A DNA stretch of 64,000 bases. Source: Phytohabitans houttuyneae. Its GTDB lineage: Bacteria; Actinomycetota; Actinomycetes; Mycobacteriales; Micromonosporaceae. Location: contig NZ_BLPF01000002.1 of the NCBI RefSeq assembly GCF_011764425.1, positions 62,001 to 126,000 of the forward strand, given 5' to 3'. Position 1 is the stretch's first letter. Each line of letters starts with the position of its first letter. Position numbers and translations under genes: made by a program. Below the pieces are notes generated by a model, which had not been told where the DNA came from, did no database searches, and saw nothing but the letters and a program-made list of their open reading frames with translations. Positions 11,759-22,700 of the stretch are shown here, in pieces.

Positions 11759-12624
11759 GGCAAAGCCCTCCCGTAGTCGTCGTAGAAGCCCCGGCCGGAC
11801 TTGCGGCCGAGGTGGCCGTCGCGCACTTTGCGCAGCAGCAGCTCGGCGGGCTGGCAGCCGGGGTCGGCGGTGCGCTCGTACAGCACCCGCAGCGAGTCGG
11901 CGAGGTTGTCCAGCCCGATCAGGTCGGCGGTGCGCAGCGGGCCGGTGGGGTGGCCCAGGCATCCGCGCATCAACGCGTCCACGTCCTCGACGCCGGCGGT
12001 ACCTTCCTGCACCACGCGTACCGCGTCGTTGATCATCGGGTGCAGCAGGCGGCTGGTGACGAAGCCGGGCGCGTCGCGGACGACGGTCGGTGCCCGGCCG
12101 ATCGAGGTGAGCAGCGCGGTCACCGCAGCCATCGCCGGCTCGCCGGTCCGCGACCCGCGGATCACCTCGACCGCCTTGATGAGGTAGGCGGGGTTCATGA
12201 AGTGGGTGCCGACGAGGGACGTGGGGTCGGGCAGCGCGCCGGCCAGCTCGTCCACCGGGATCGACGAGGTGTTGGTGACCAGCGGGGTGCCGGCGGCGAC
12301 CACCGCGGCCACCTCGGCGAGGAGCTTTGCCTTCAGCCCGCTGTCCTCGGTGACCGCCTCGATCACGACCGTGCTGCCCGCCGCGTCGGTGACCGAGACG
12401 CCGGTGGCCAGATCCCCGGCGGGCCGGTCCGGCGGCAGTACGCCCATGAGCTGGGCGTGCCTGAGCTGCCCGGCGATGCCGGTGCGCGCCCGGGCGGCCC
12501 GCTCCCGGTCCACCTCGATCAGCGTGACCGGGACACCGTGCCCGACCAGCAGCGTGCCGATGCCCACGCCCATCACGCCGCCGCCGAACACCGCGACCCG
12601 GCGGGCCGTCTCCCGCTCGTTCAT
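11755..12624 (-). CDS. fkbK: FkbK-like 3-hydroxyacyl-CoA dehydrogenase
   Basis: 289 residues with an N-terminal Rossmann NAD site (VAVFGGGVMGVGIGTLL, residues about 10-26) and the 3-hydroxybutyryl-CoA dehydrogenase fold (GTHFMNP, GFVTSRLL). FkbK oxidises the hydroxyl of the glyceryl-ACP intermediate in methoxymalonyl-ACP synthesis. The ATG start has GGAGG 7-11 nt upstream, inside the 13-bp gap after the upstream PKS gene, so it is part of the same transcript. It overlaps fkbJ by 4 bp. Confidence 0.9.
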   Translation of the reverse strand: MNERETARRVAVFGGGVMGVGIGTLLVGHGVPVTLIEVDRERAARARTGIAGQLRHAQLMGVLPPDRPAGDLATGVSVTDAAGSTVVIEAVTEDSGLKAKLLAEVAAVVAAGTPLVTNTSSIPVDELAGALPDPTSLVGTHFMNPAYLIKAVEVIRGSRTGEPAMAAVTALLTSIGRAPTVVRDAPGFVTSRLLHPMINDAVRVVQEGTAGVEDVDALMRGCLGHPTGPLRTADLIGLDNLADSLRVLYERTADPGCQPAELLLRKVRDGHLGRKSGRGFYDDYGRALP

Positions 12625-12637
12625 GCGCGCCTCCGTC

Positions 12638-15600
12638 TCAGGCCGGGCTCAGGGCGCCGGCCGGCCGTACGCCCCGGTGCGGTGGCAGCAGGGTGGTCAG
12701 GTGCGCGGCGAGCTCGTTGGTGGTGGGTTTGTCGACGATGGCAATGAGGGGTATGTCGAGGGCGGTGGCGTCGGTGAGGCGGCGGGTGAGTTCGAGGGCG
12801 GTCAGTGAGGTGAGGCCGTTTTCGAGGTAGTTGGCGTGGTCGTCGACGGGGTGTCCGAGGACGTCGGTGACCTCGGCGCGGATCAGTTCGCGGAGCAGGT
12901 GCTCGCGCTCGTCGCCCGGCGCGGCCGCCAGCCGCTCGGGCAGCGGCACCGCATCCGGCGGCGGCGGTGGCAGCAGGGTGGTCAGGTGCGCGGCGAGCTC
13001 GTTGGTGGTGGGTTTGTCGACGATGGCGATCAGGGGTATGTCGAGGGCGGTGGCGTCGGTGAGGCGGCGGGTGAGTTCGAGGGCGGTCAGTGAGGTGAGG
13101 CCGTTTTCGAGGTAGTTGGCGTGGTCGTCGACGGGGTGTCCGAGGACGTCGGTGACCTCGGCGCGGATCAGCTCGCGGAGCAGGTGCTCGCGCTCGTGCG
13201 CCGGCGACGCGACCAGCCGCTCCGGCAACGGGGCGCCGCTTGCCGTGTCCGGGCCGGTGGTACGGGAGCCGGGTGCGGCGTCGGGGAGCGCCGCGAAGAG
13301 GCGGCCGCCGCCCAGCTCGGTGGCTTTGACGACGCGTTCCCAGTCCACGTCCGCGACGACTGTGATCGGGGTACCGGCGCCGACCGCCGCGGCGACGATG
13401 GGGGGCAGCGCCGCGACGGGCAGCGGCCGCAGGCCCGACTCGGCCGGCTCGCCGTCGCCGACTGGACCGACCAGTATGGACACCGCCGGCACGCCGAGCC
13501 CTCGGCACCGCTCGGCCAGCGCGGCCAGGCGTGCGGCGCTCGCCGCTCCCGGGCCGCCGAACGCGCCGGCCGCGTCGGCGATGATCACCAGCGTGGGTAG
13601 GCCGGCGTCGACCGCCAGCGCGCAGAGCCGTTCGGCGGCGGGCAGTGGATCGTCCGGGCCGGCCACGTGCACCACCGCGGACACGCCGGACAGCTCGGTG
13701 GGGTCGTCGGCACGGATCACCCGAGCGGCGCCGGACTCGGCGACCCAGTCGGCCAACCGGGCGCCCAGGGCGGTACCGGAACCGCTGACCAGGACGGTGC
13801 CCGACGGGCGCCAGGGCGTTGCCGCTCCGGTCGCGAAGCCGCGCAGCAGCCGCCGCGCGTGTACGCCGTCCGGGCGTACCGCGGCCTGGTCCTCGCCGGC
13901 GCCGGCGAGCAGGCCAGCCAGGCGGCGGCCGGTGTGCTCGTTCAGCGCCTCCGGCAGGTCCACGAGCCCGCCCCAGCAGTGCGCGTGCGCGGCGGCCAGC
14001 TCGCCGCCCATGCCCCACAGGCCGGCCGCGTACGGGTCGGTCACCGGGTCGGCGCCGCCGACCGCCACCGCACCGCGGGTCACCGTCCACACCGGAGCGA
14101 CGAGCCCGGCGTCGTCGAGGTGGCGCAGCAGTGTGACGGTGCCGGCGGTGTCGAGCAGGTTGAGCACGCCCGCGGCGGCGTTCGTGGTGACCGCTTCGGC
14201 CACCGCCTCCGGGGCGGCACCGGTCACCTCGACGACCTCGGCGCCGTGCGCGCGCAACACCGCCGCCTCGGCCGCCGCGCCGCCCGGCGAGACGACAACC
14301 CAGCCGCCGGCCAGCCGGGGCGCGACGGGGTCGGGCAGCTGCTGCCACGCGATCCGGTACCGCCAGCCGAGGCCCCGCCGGTAGCGGGCCAGCGCGGCGG
14401 CGGTGGGTGCCAGCAGCGCCGCCTCGTCCGGGTCGGCGCCGATCGCGCGGGCCAGGACGCCGGCGTCGCCGGTGGCCACAGCGTCCCAGAACTCGGCGTC
14501 GCCGTCGCCGGGCGCGGCGGCCGGGGCGGGCAGGTCCAGCCAGAGCCGGTCACGCTGGAACGGGTACGTCGGCAGGCCGATCACCGGCGGCGTCGCCTCG
14601 GCGGTGAACCAGGCCCGCCAGTCGACGTCCACGCCGGTGGTGTGCAGCCGGGCCAGGGCCAGCGCCAGCGCGCGCGGCTCGGCCTGCAGGTGGTTGATCA
14701 GGGCGAGCACCGGGGGCGCGGTGCGGCCCAGCGCCTCCTTCGCCGCGGCGGCCACGACCGGGTCCGGGCCCAGCTCCAGGTAGGCGACGGCGCTCCCGGC
14801 GGTCGCCGCCACCGCCGCGCCGAACGCGACCGGCTCGCGTACCTGCTGGACCCAGTAGCCGGGCGTGGCGATCGACTCGCCGGCCGGCGCTCCGGTGCGG
14901 GTACTGACCACGGTGGTGTGCGGGGTCCGGTAGCCGAGGTCGGCGATGGCCTCGGCGAAGGCGGACAGCGCCGGCTCGACCAGCGGGGAGTGCGCCAGCT
15001 GGGCCTGCGGCAGGTGTCGAACCCTGCGCCCGCGACCGGCCCAGGCGGTCGTGATGCGGGTCATCGCCTCGGCGTCGCCGGTGAGCCTGGTGACGCGAGG
15101 CGCGTCGACCGCGCACACCGCCACCGCGCCACCGCCGCGGGCCACGTCGGGGGCGAGTTCGGCGGCGCTGGCCTCGATGACCGCGGTCGCGCCGCCCGCC
15201 GGCAGTGACCGCAGCAGCGCCAGCCGAGCGGTGAGCAGCCGGCAGGCGTCGGGCAGGTCGAGCACGCCGGCCACGTGCGCGGCGGCGAGCTCACCGGCCG
15301 AGTGCCCCACCACGGCGGACGGGTGCAGGCCGAACGTCGCCAGCAGCCGGGCCAGCGCCACCTGGAGCGCGAACAGCTCGGCGGCCGGCTCCAGCGCGGC
15401 GCCGTCCGGGGCACTGCTGGCCGCGCCCGCTTCGCTCGCCGCGGCGAGCAAGCCGCGTACCTCGTCGTGGGCGGCCGCGAACGCGGGGAACGCCGCGCGT
15501 AGCGCGGTGCCGGCGCCTTCCCGGTGCCCGTCCTCGCCGGTGAACAGCCAGACCGCGCCGCCCTCGGTCACCGCCGCGCCCGGGTCGATGACCGCCGGGT

Positions 15601-17251
15601 GCGGCTGGCCGGTCGCCAGCGCCTCGAGCCCGGCGCGGATGTCGGCGGCGTTCTCGCCGACCACCACCGCGCGGTGTTCGAAGGAGGGTCGGGTGGTCAC
15701 GGCGGACCAGGCCATGGCGGCCGGGTCCGCTTCGGGCAGCGCGGCGACCGCGCCGGCGAGCGCGCGCAGGGCGGCCGAGGCGCGGGCGGAAAGCGGTACC
15801 AGCGCGACCTGGCCGGGCAGCGGCGCGGCGGGTCGGGCCGGCTCGGGCGGCGGTGCCTGCTCCAGGATCAGGTGGGCGTTGGTACCGCTGATGCTGAACG
15901 AGGAGACGCCGGCGCGCCGGGGGCGGGCCGGGTCGGGTGTCCAGGGCAGCGGCGCGGTCAGCAGCCGCACCGCCCCGGCGGACCAGTCGACATGCGGGGT
16001 CGGGTCGGCGGCGTGCAGGGTCGGCGGGAGCGTGTCGTGGCGCAGCGCCTGCACCATCTTCACGATCCCGGCGACGCCGGCGGCGGCCTGGGTGTGTCCG
16101 AGGTTCGACTTGACCGAGCCGAGCCACAGTGGACGGTCGGGGTCCCGCCCCTGCCCGTAGGTGCTTTGGAGCGCCTTGACCTCGATCTGGTCGCCGAGCG
16201 GCGTACCGGTGCCGTGCGCCTCGACAGCGTCCACATCGGACGGCCCGAGGCCGGCGTCGGCGAGCGCGGCGCGGATCACCCGCTGCTGCGCCGGTCCGTT
16301 CGGGGCGGCCAGGCCGGTGCTGGCGCCGTCCTGGTTGACCGCCGTGCCGCGGATGAGCGCGTACACGGGATGCCCGTGCCGCCTGGCGTCGGAGAGCCGC
16401 TCGAGCACCAGCATGCCGGCGCCCTCGCCCCAGCCGATGCCGTCGGCGTCCGCGGCGAACGACTTGCACCGCCCGTCGGCGGCAAGGCCGCGCTGGCCGG
16501 CGGAGGAGAGGAACGTGGCGGGTGTGCGCATGACCGCGACGCCGCCGGCCAGGGCGAGCGCGGTGGTGCCGCGGCGCAGCGCCTGGGCGGCCAGGTGCGC
16601 CGCGACGAGCGCGGAGGAGCAGGCGGTGTCCAGGGTGACGGCGGCGCCCTGCAGTCCCAACACGTACGCGATGCGGCCGGAGGCGATGCTGCCGGCGTTG
16701 CCGTGCTCCAGGTACCCCTCCAGGCCTTCCGGCGCCTCGTCCAGCCGGGCGGCGTAGTCGTGGTACATCAGCCCGGCGTACACGTCGGTGCTGGTGCCGC
16801 GCAGCGAGCGCGGGTCGATGCCGGCGTTCTCCACCGCCTCCCAGGCCACCTCGAGCAGCAGCCGCTGCTGCGGGTCGGTCACCAGCGCCTCGCGCGCGCT
16901 CATCCCGAAGAAGGCCGCGTCGAACGCCGCCGGATCCTCCAGGAAGCCACCCTCCCGGCTGTACGTGGTGCCGCGGTGCGCGGGGTCCGGGTGGTAGATC
17001 CGGTCCAGGTCCCAACCGCGGTCGGTGGGGAAGGCGCCGATCGCGTCGCCCCCGCCGCGTACCAGGTCCCACAGCGTGTCCGGGCTGTTCACCCCGCCCG
17101 GGTAGCGGCAGGCCATCCCCACGATGGCGACCGGCTCCGCCGCGGACCCGTTGCCGGCTCCGGACTCCAGCTCGGCGATCCGCTGCTGTGCCCGGGCCAG
17201 CTCGGACGACGTCCAGCGCAGGTACTCGACCAGCTTCTCTTCATTGCTCAT
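12638..17251 (-). CDS. Type I PKS module with atypical AT, inactive KR and tandem ACPs: KS-AT*-KR0-ACP-ACP
   Basis: 1537 residues from ATG 17251 ([21 protein letters not shown] upstream). A docking coiled coil leads into a KS with an intact Cys (DTACSSAL), AHGTGT and SNLGHTQ. The AT (about 15560-14700) keeps the nucleophile GHSAGE but has GEDGH where other ATs have GQGSQ, and QLAH where others have HAFH or YASH. The KR-like region (14350-13350) has SGSGTALG for its cofactor site and no catalytic Tyr or Ser, so it should be inactive. Two ACPs close the protein, near-identical at protein and DNA level, with NGLTSL instead of GFDSL and [13 protein letters not shown] after helix III, unlike every other ACP here. 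The gene sits between the epoxidase and the methoxymalonyl genes. The AT may select methoxymalonyl-ACP, or the module may hold the polyene during oxidative cyclisation; both are inferences. Confidence 0.93.
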   Translation of the reverse strand: MSNEEKLVEYLRWTSSELARAQQRIAELESGAGNGSAAEPVAIVGMACRYPGGVNSPDTLWDLVRGGGDAIGAFPTDRGWDLDRIYHPDPAHRGTTYSREGGFLEDPAAFDAAFFGMSAREALVTDPQQRLLLEVAWEAVENAGIDPRSLRGTSTDVYAGLMYHDYAARLDEAPEGLEGYLEHGNAGSIASGRIAYVLGLQGAAVTLDTACSSALVAAHLAAQALRRGTTALALAGGVAVMRTPATFLSSAGQRGLAADGRCKSFAADADGIGWGEGAGMLVLERLSDARRHGHPVYALIRGTAVNQDGASTGLAAPNGPAQQRVIRAALADAGLGPSDVDAVEAHGTGTPLGDQIEVKALQSTYGQGRDPDRPLWLGSVKSNLGHTQAAAGVAGIVKMVQALRHDTLPPTLHAADPTPHVDWSAGAVRLLTAPLPWTPDPARPRRAGVSSFSISGTNAHLILEQAPPPEPARPAAPLPGQVALVPLSARASAALRALAGAVAALPEADPAAMAWSAVTTRPSFEHRAVVVGENAADIRAGLEALATGQPHPAVIDPGAAVTEGGAVWLFTGEDGHREGAGTALRAAFPAFAAAHDEVRGLLAAASEAGAASSAPDGAALEPAAELFALQVALARLLATFGLHPSAVVGHSAGELAAAHVAGVLDLPDACRLLTARLALLRSLPAGGATAVIEASAAELAPDVARGGGAVAVCAVDAPRVTRLTGDAEAMTRITTAWAGRGRRVRHLPQAQLAHSPLVEPALSAFAEAIADLGYRTPHTTVVSTRTGAPAGESIATPGYWVQQVREPVAFGAAVAATAGSAVAYLELGPDPVVAAAAKEALGRTAPPVLALINHLQAEPRALALALARLHTTGVDVDWRAWFTAEATPPVIGLPTYPFQRDRLWLDLPAPAAAPGDGDAEFWDAVATGDAGVLARAIGADPDEAALLAPTAAALARYRRGLGWRYRIAWQQLPDPVAPRLAGGWVVVSPGGAAAEAAVLRAHGAEVVEVTGAAPEAVAEAVTTNAAAGVLNLLDTAGTVTLLRHLDDAGLVAPVWTVTRGAVAVGGADPVTDPYAAGLWGMGGELAAAHAHCWGGLVDLPEALNEHTGRRLAGLLAGAGEDQAAVRPDGVHARRLLRGFATGAATPWRPSGTVLVSGSGTALGARLADWVAESGAARVIRADDPTELSGVSAVVHVAGPDDPLPAAERLCALAVDAGLPTLVIIADAAGAFGGPGAASAARLAALAERCRGLGVPAVSILVGPVGDGEPAESGLRPLPVAALPPIVAAAVGAGTPITVVADVDWERVVKATELGGGRLFAALPDAAPGSRTTGPDTASGAPLPERLVASPAHEREHLLRELIRAEVTDVLGHPVDDHANYLENGLTSLTALELTRRLTDATALDIPLIAIVDKPTTNELAAHLTTLLPPPPPDAVPLPERLAAAPGDEREHLLRELIRAEVTDVLGHPVDDHANYLENGLTSLTALELTRRLTDATALDIPLIAIVDKPTTNELAAHLTTLLPPHRGVRPAGALSPA
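12681..12913 (-). repeat. Tandem ACP repeat, copy 2 (C-terminal ACP)
   Basis: About 233 bp, nearly identical to 12966-13198 (offset 285 bp, 95 codons); I see only about three differing bases (for example near 12741-12744 and 12887). Both copies use unusual codons and read G/T-rich on the plus strand. This suggests a recent in-frame duplication or active gene conversion. Confidence 0.9.
12966..13198 (-). repeat. Tandem ACP repeat, copy 1 (first ACP)
   Basis: Partner of 12681-12913. The two copies are joined by a short Pro-rich linker ([14 protein letters not shown]). The phosphopantetheine segment [11 protein letters not shown] is the same in both. Confidence 0.9.
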
Positions 17252-17277
17252 CGCAGCGGCCTTCCTTACCGGCACGG

Positions 17278-18702
17278 TCACAGACGCGGTGCGGCGGCGA
17301 CGGCGCCGCGCGGGACAAGGTTCACCAAGGCGAGCTCGTCGCGGTCCAGCGGCGGGCCGGTCAGCTCCGGCAGCAGCGGGTCCTGTTGCATCAACGTCAG
17401 GAAGCGGGAGGTGCCGAGCTCCGCCTGCGGCACCGCGAGGCTGGTCACGTCGGTGACCACTTCGGACACCCGGGGTGCTCGGATCGCCTTGACCGCCAGC
17501 GCCTCGGTGAACCGCTGGCGGGACAGTGCGCCACCGGTGAGGCGGGGGTCCCTGGCGAGGTTGCGGCAGTTGACATAGCAGATGTCCCGGGAGGTCGCCA
17601 TGATCCAGGCGTCGTCCACCGCGGTGCTGACCGCGCGCTGTACGTCCCGGATGCGCCACTCGCCCCGGCGCAGGTGGCCGTCGAGCACGGCGGCGCCGCG
17701 CGCGGAGGCGCTCAGCCCGTGCCCGTAGATCGGGTTGAACGCGGCCAGCGAGTCGCCGAACGCCAGCAACCCGTCCGGCCACGCCTCCAACCGTTCCGGG
17801 TACAGCCGCCGGTTGATGCCGATGCGCGAGGTGAACACGCCGGTCAGCGGCTCGGCCCGCTCCAGCACGTCGGCCACCAGCGGGTCGCGCAGGGAACGGG
17901 CGAACGGCAGGAAGTCCGCGTCGGTGGCGGGCAGCGTGGCGCCGCGGGTGCCGGAGAGGGTCACGATCCAGCGGCCGTCCTCGATCGGGTACACGGCCCC
18001 GTTGCAGCCGGGCTCTCGTACCCGGTAGTCGCCGAGCACGTTCAGCGCGGGAAAGCCGGTGCTCGCACCCTCGGGGGCCTGGAAAATCCTCGTGACGTAG
18101 CCGATGCCGACGTCCACGATGTCCTCGTCGATCGGCGGTACGTCGAGCGCGGCGAGCCAGTGCCGCAGCCGCGAGCCGCGCCCGGTGGCGTCGACGACGA
18201 GGTCGGCGGTCAGCTCCTCGGTGGTGCCGTCGTGCACCGTGCGGACCTCGGCGCCGGTGATCCGGCGGGCGTCGCCGAGCAGCCGTACCGCCTCGACGCC
18301 CTGCCGCAGCAGGACCCGGCCGAGCGCCATGATCTGCTCGCGGATGACGAAGTCGAGCATCGGCCGGCTGACCATCACCGCGTACTGGGCCGCCTCGAAC
18401 CGGTGCTGCCAGCCGTGCGCGGTGAGCGTGACGAGGTCCTTGTGCACACCGATGCGGCGGGCGCCGGCGGCGTCGAGCCGGTCCAACGCGCCGGGCAGCA
18501 GCTCCTCGACGATCCGGGCACCGCCGGACCACAGCAGGTGGCAGTGCCGGGCCTGGGGCAGGCCCTTGCGGTGTTCCGGCCCGTCCGGCAGCGTGTCCCG
18601 TTCCACGACGGTGACGGTGTCCAGGTGCCGGGACAGCGCGTGGGCCGCCAGCATCCCGGCCCAGCCGCCGCCCAGCACGATCGCGTGTGCGGGTCTGCTC
18701 AT
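17278..18702 (-). CDS. monCI: MonCI-like FAD-dependent polyene epoxidase
   Basis: 474 residues. The N-terminal FAD site is [12 protein letters not shown] (about residues 9-20), followed by a conserved stretch resembling MonCI ([20 protein letters not shown]), a GxG-type [15 protein letters not shown], and the second flavin motif [16 protein letters not shown]. MonCI and LasC epoxidise the E-alkenes of the linear polyether precursor so that hydrolases can cyclise it. The two MonB-type epoxide hydrolases lie immediately upstream in the same direction, a classic polyether pairing. A 26-bp gap separates it from the following PKS gene. Only one epoxidase is visible, as in monensin and lasalocid, so it would act iteratively. 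Confidence 0.93.
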   Translation of the reverse strand: MSRPAHAIVLGGGWAGMLAAHALSRHLDTVTVVERDTLPDGPEHRKGLPQARHCHLLWSGGARIVEELLPGALDRLDAAGARRIGVHKDLVTLTAHGWQHRFEAAQYAVMVSRPMLDFVIREQIMALGRVLLRQGVEAVRLLGDARRITGAEVRTVHDGTTEELTADLVVDATGRGSRLRHWLAALDVPPIDEDIVDVGIGYVTRIFQAPEGASTGFPALNVLGDYRVREPGCNGAVYPIEDGRWIVTLSGTRGATLPATDADFLPFARSLRDPLVADVLERAEPLTGVFTSRIGINRRLYPERLEAWPDGLLAFGDSLAAFNPIYGHGLSASARGAAVLDGHLRRGEWRIRDVQRAVSTAVDDAWIMATSRDICYVNCRNLARDPRLTGGALSRQRFTEALAVKAIRAPRVSEVVTDVTSLAVPQAELGTSRFLTLMQQDPLLPELTGPPLDRDELALVNLVPRGAVAAAPRL

Positions 18703-18807
18703 CGCTTCGCCCTGCCCTCTTCCTCCGGCGGCTCGCGCCGTAGTCGATGCTTGTGGCCGGTTCTTAAGCTGCTCTTGCGCCGCCCTTGCGCGAGCGCCGG
18801 CGCGGGC

Positions 18808-19302
18808 TCACGGGAGGGCGCCGTTGCGCGACGGCGGCGGGCCGGCCGCGCCGAAACGCTCGGTGCTCAGCCGCGCCAGGCTCGCGGTGACCTCCATGAA
18901 CTCGGCCACCCCGGTCGGTTTGGAACCGTCGCCGACCGTGGTGTCGGTCAGCCCCCAGAAGGCCCGCGCGCGGTGCACCAGATCGTCGTCGCCGACCTCG
19001 ATCACGCTGACGATGCGGAACGCCAGCCGGGTCGGGATCTGTACGGTCACCACCATCGGCAGGGACACCTGGCGGTCGTCCATGGCACACACCGGCCGGC
19101 CCGGGGTCTCGTGCACCTTGAACGCGATCGACCAGGCGATGTGGTGGCGTACCGCCTCCCGGCCGACGATCGGGGTGATGCCGACCGGGTCCTCGAAGAC
19201 GATGTCGTCGGCGAACAGCTCCAGGACCCGGTCGACGTCGCCGGCGTTCATCCGGGCGGCGTACTCCAGCACGATCCGTTTGCGGGTCTCCTCGTCAGGC
19301 AT
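18808..19302 (-). CDS. monBII: MonBII-like polyether epoxide hydrolase/cyclase
   Basis: 164 residues, SnoaL/NTF2 (ketosteroid isomerase) fold. The N-terminus (MPDEETRKRIVLEYAARMNA) and FEDPVG resemble MonBII and the N-terminal half of Lsd19. The catalytic acid pair known from Lsd19 (Asp38, Glu65) falls at exactly residues 38 (FEDPVG) and 65 (KVHETPG). It should open epoxides regioselectively to build ether rings. It overlaps the upstream MonBI-like gene by 8 bp. The 105 bp between it and the epoxidase hold no gene. Confidence 0.92.
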   Translation of the reverse strand: MPDEETRKRIVLEYAARMNAGDVDRVLELFADDIVFEDPVGITPIVGREAVRHHIAWSIAFKVHETPGRPVCAMDDRQVSLPMVVTVQIPTRLAFRIVSVIEVGDDDLVHRARAFWGLTDTTVGDGSKPTGVAEFMEVTASLARLSTERFGAAGPPPSRNGALP

Positions 19303-19750
19303 CGCCGGCCTCCGCGTCCAGCACGGTGATGTCGGACCGGCCCCAGTACGCGCGCATCGACCTGATCAGCCCGCCCGGTCCGGTCTGGATCATGAGCATG
19401 TACTCGCAGCGCAGCCGCTGCCGGTCCGGCTCTTCCGGTGGCGCCAGCCAGCCCCGCCGGGCGTACCCAGGGCCACGCGGCGCGTAGTCCATCACGGCGG
19501 TCACCGGTACCAGCGCGTGCCGGCCGTCCTGCCCGGCCACGGGTTCGCCGGCGGTCTCCCGGACCCCGGCGGCCACCGCCTCGGCCAGGTGCGCCCGCAG
19601 CGCCTCCCGCCCGGTACGCGTACCCGCGCCGACCGGGTCCTCGAACGTGACGTCATCCCCGTAGAGCCGCATCAGCCCGTCGAGGTCTCCCGCGCTGAGT
19701 AGGCGGGAGTGCTCCAGGGCCAGCTTCTTGCGGGCGTACTCGTCGATCAC
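19295..19750 (-). CDS. monBI: MonBI-like polyether epoxide hydrolase/cyclase
   Basis: 151 residues, NTF2 fold. The N-terminus (DEYARKKLALEHSR) and internal EPVAGQDGRHALVP closely follow MonBI. The Asp38 (FEDPVG) and Glu65 (VRETAG) positions of the Lsd19 acid pair are both present. The GTG start overlaps the stop of the upstream PKS (GTGA), so translation is coupled. With the MonBII-like neighbour it gives two hydrolases. In monensin the pair acts together on three epoxides; in lasalocid one fused protein does both steps. Confidence 0.92.
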   Translation of the reverse strand: MIDEYARKKLALEHSRLLSAGDLDGLMRLYGDDVTFEDPVGAGTRTGREALRAHLAEAVAAGVRETAGEPVAGQDGRHALVPVTAVMDYAPRGPGYARRGWLAPPEEPDRQRLRCEYMLMIQTGPGGLIRSMRAYWGRSDITVLDAEAGDA

Positions 19751-22700
19751 GCGGCGCCTCCCACCTGCTGTCTGCCGAGGTTCCGGTCGATGAACGCGAA
19801 GATCTCTTCGGTGCTGGCGGTACGCAGCTCGGCCACCGGGTCCGGTACGGCCGCCGCGGGCGCCGGCAGCAGCTGGTCGCGCAGGTGGTCGGCGAGCGCG
19901 GCCGGGTTGGGATGGTCGAAGATCAGCGTGTTGGTCAGCCGCAGCCCGGTCGCCGCTCCGAGGGTGTTGCGCAGGTCGATCGCGGTGAGCGAGTCGAAGC
20001 CCAGCTCCAGGAAGCCGCGGTCGGCGGCGACGCGGGCGGCGTCCCGGTGCCCGAGCACCGCCGCCGCATGGGTGCGGACCAGCTCGAGCAGGACGCGGTG
20101 GCGCTCCGCCTCGGGCAGCGCGGCGAGGCGGGCGGCCCAGTCGGTCGGCGGCGTCGCGGTGGTGGCCGCGGCACGCCGAGCCGGGCGGGCGGTGCCCGCG
20201 AGGCCGCGCAGCGGCGCCGGTACCGCTTCGGTCGGGAGACCGGCCAGCGCTTTCGGGTCGAACGCGGCGGCGACAAGGTGAGCGGCGGGATGGCGGCAGG
20301 CGGCGTCGAGCAGGGCCAGGCCCTCGCGGGGGCGAGCGGGATCACCCCGGCCCGCCGCATCCGCGCCCGGTCGGCGTCCCCGAGCCCCGCGGTCATGCCG
20401 CCGGCGGTGGCCCAGGCACCCCAGCCGATCGCGAGGCCGGGCAGCCCGGCCGCGCGCCGCTTCGCGGCGAGGGCCTCGCAGTAGGCGTTCGCGGCGGCGT
20501 AGTTCGCCTGGCCCAGCGAGCCGAGGGTGGCCGCCGCCGAGGAGAACAGCAGGAACATGCCCAGGTCGAGCCCGGCGGTCGCGGCGTGCAGTGCGGCCGC
20601 GCCGCCGGCTTTGGCGCGCCACACGGTCGCCAGCCGCCGCTCGTCCTGCGCGTCGAGCATCGCGTCGTCGACCGCGCCGGCCGCGTGCACCACCCCGGTC
20701 AGCGGGTGCGCCGGGTCGATGCCGGCGACGAGCCGGACCACCGCGTCCTCGTCGCCGATGTCCACCGCCGCCAAGGTCGCCTCCGCGCCGGCGGCGGCGA
20801 GCCTCTCCCGGAGGCGGTTGGCGCCGGGTGCCGCCGGGCCCTGCCGACTGGCGAGCAGGAGGTGCTTGACGCCCCATTCGCGGGCCAGGTGCTCGGCGGC
20901 CAGCGCGCCGAGCGCACCCGTGCCGCCGGTGACGAGGACCGTGCCGTCCGGGTCCAGGCGCGGCGGCTCCTGCTCGCGGGCGCCGGTGGCCGGGTGGAGC
21001 CGGATCCGGTACGGCTGGCCACGCCGGATCGCGAGCTGCGGCTCGCCGGTCGCGACGGCGCCGGCCACGGCTCGCTCGTCGCCGTCGTCGCCGATGTCGA
21101 CGAGCACGAGGCGCCCCGGGTGCTCGGACTGGGCGCTGCGCAGGACGCCCCACGCGCCGGCGGCGGCCGGGTCCGCGCCCGCGCCGTCGACCGGTACCGC
21201 ACCGCGGGTGAGCAGCACGAGCCGCCCGTCGCCGTCCGGGTGCGCGGCGAGCCAGTCGCGTACCAGGCGCAGGGCCTGCGCGGCAGGGGCGGGGCCGCTG
21301 CCGGGGGCGACGCGCGCCACCTCGACGGCGACCGGTCCGGCCGGGGCGATCGGCTCGTAGTCCACTGTGTACAGATGCGGGTGCGCGGGCAGCCGGCTGG
21401 GTGCGGCGGGGCGCATCATCAGGGAGTCCACGGTGAGTACCGGCGCGCCGGCGGTGTCGGACAGCTCCACCCGCAGCGCCTTGCGGTCGGTGTGCGGGGA
21501 CAGCCGGGCGCGTACCGTGGCGGCCCCGGTGGCCCACAGGCGCACGCCGTTCCACGCGAACGGCAGCCACACCCGGCCGTCGCCGGTGTCCCGGATCAGC
21601 AGCGCCGGGTGCAGCGCGGCGTCCAGCAGCGCCGGGTGCACGCCGAAGCCCGCCGGGTCGCCGGCCTCCTCGGGCAGGCACACCTCGGCCAGCAGGTCGG
21701 CGCCGAGTCGCCAGGCGGCCCGCAGCCCTTGGAAGGCCGGCCCGTACCCGTAGCCGGCGCCGGTCGCCTCGGCGTAGAACGTGGACAGGTCGACCGGCTC
21801 GGCGCCGGCCGGCGGCCAGGTCACCCGGTCGTCGGGTGGAGGCGCTTCGGTCTGTGCGGCGAGCACGCCGTCCGCGTGCCGGGTCCAGCCGCTGGCGCCG
21901 TCGGGCTGGGAGTGGATCGACACGTCGCGCCGGCCGGTCGGATCCGCCGGACCGACCGAGATCCGCACCCGGGTGCCGCCGTCCGCGTGGAGGGAGAGCG
22001 GCTCCTGGAGGGTCAGCTCCTCCACGGTTGGCGCACCGACCTCGTCGCCGGCGCGGATCGCCCACTCGGCCAGCGCGGCGCCGGGTACGAGCACCTGGCC
22101 GCCGACGGTGTGGTCGCCCAGCCAGCCGCCGGCCGCGGGTAGCTGCCCGGTCGCCACCAGGCCGCCGTCCGGCAGGGGTACCGCGGCTGCCAGCAGCGGG
22201 TGGCCGAGCGGGTCCTGCCCGGCGGCGCGGACGTCCGTGCCGGCCGTGCCCGGTCCGCTGATCCAGTACCGCTCCCGTTGGTACGGGTACGTCGGCAGCG
22301 GCGCCGCGCGCGGCTTCGGGTCGGGGTACCAGCTCGCCCAGTCGACCGGGACGCCGGCCACGTGCAGCTGGGCCAGGGACCGGGTGAACGCCTCCACGTC
22401 GGGTCGCTTGCCGGTCAGGGTGGTGGTGATCAGCGCGTCGCCGTCCGGCGGCAGGGTGTGTCCGGCGGCGGTGGCGAGCGTGGCGACCGGGCCGATCTCG
22501 AGCCAGCTGCCGGGCCGGTATGCCTGGTGGGCGTGGGCGACGGCCGGGTGGAAGAGCACCGGCTGGCGGATCTGCGCCGTCCAGTAGTCGGCGTCCAGGA
22601 CGGCGGCGGGCTCTCCGGTGAGGCCACTGACCAGCGGTACGCGCGGCGCGGTGAAGTCCAGCCCGGCGATCGCCGCCCGGAACGGGTCGAGGATGGGCTC

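Noticed and set aside
18808-19750. The two NTF2-fold proteins as ordinary polyketide cyclases (SnoaL) or steroid isomerases
   Set aside because: Both have the MonB/Lsd19 Asp38/Glu65 pair and FEDPVG context and lie beside a MonCI-type epoxidase.
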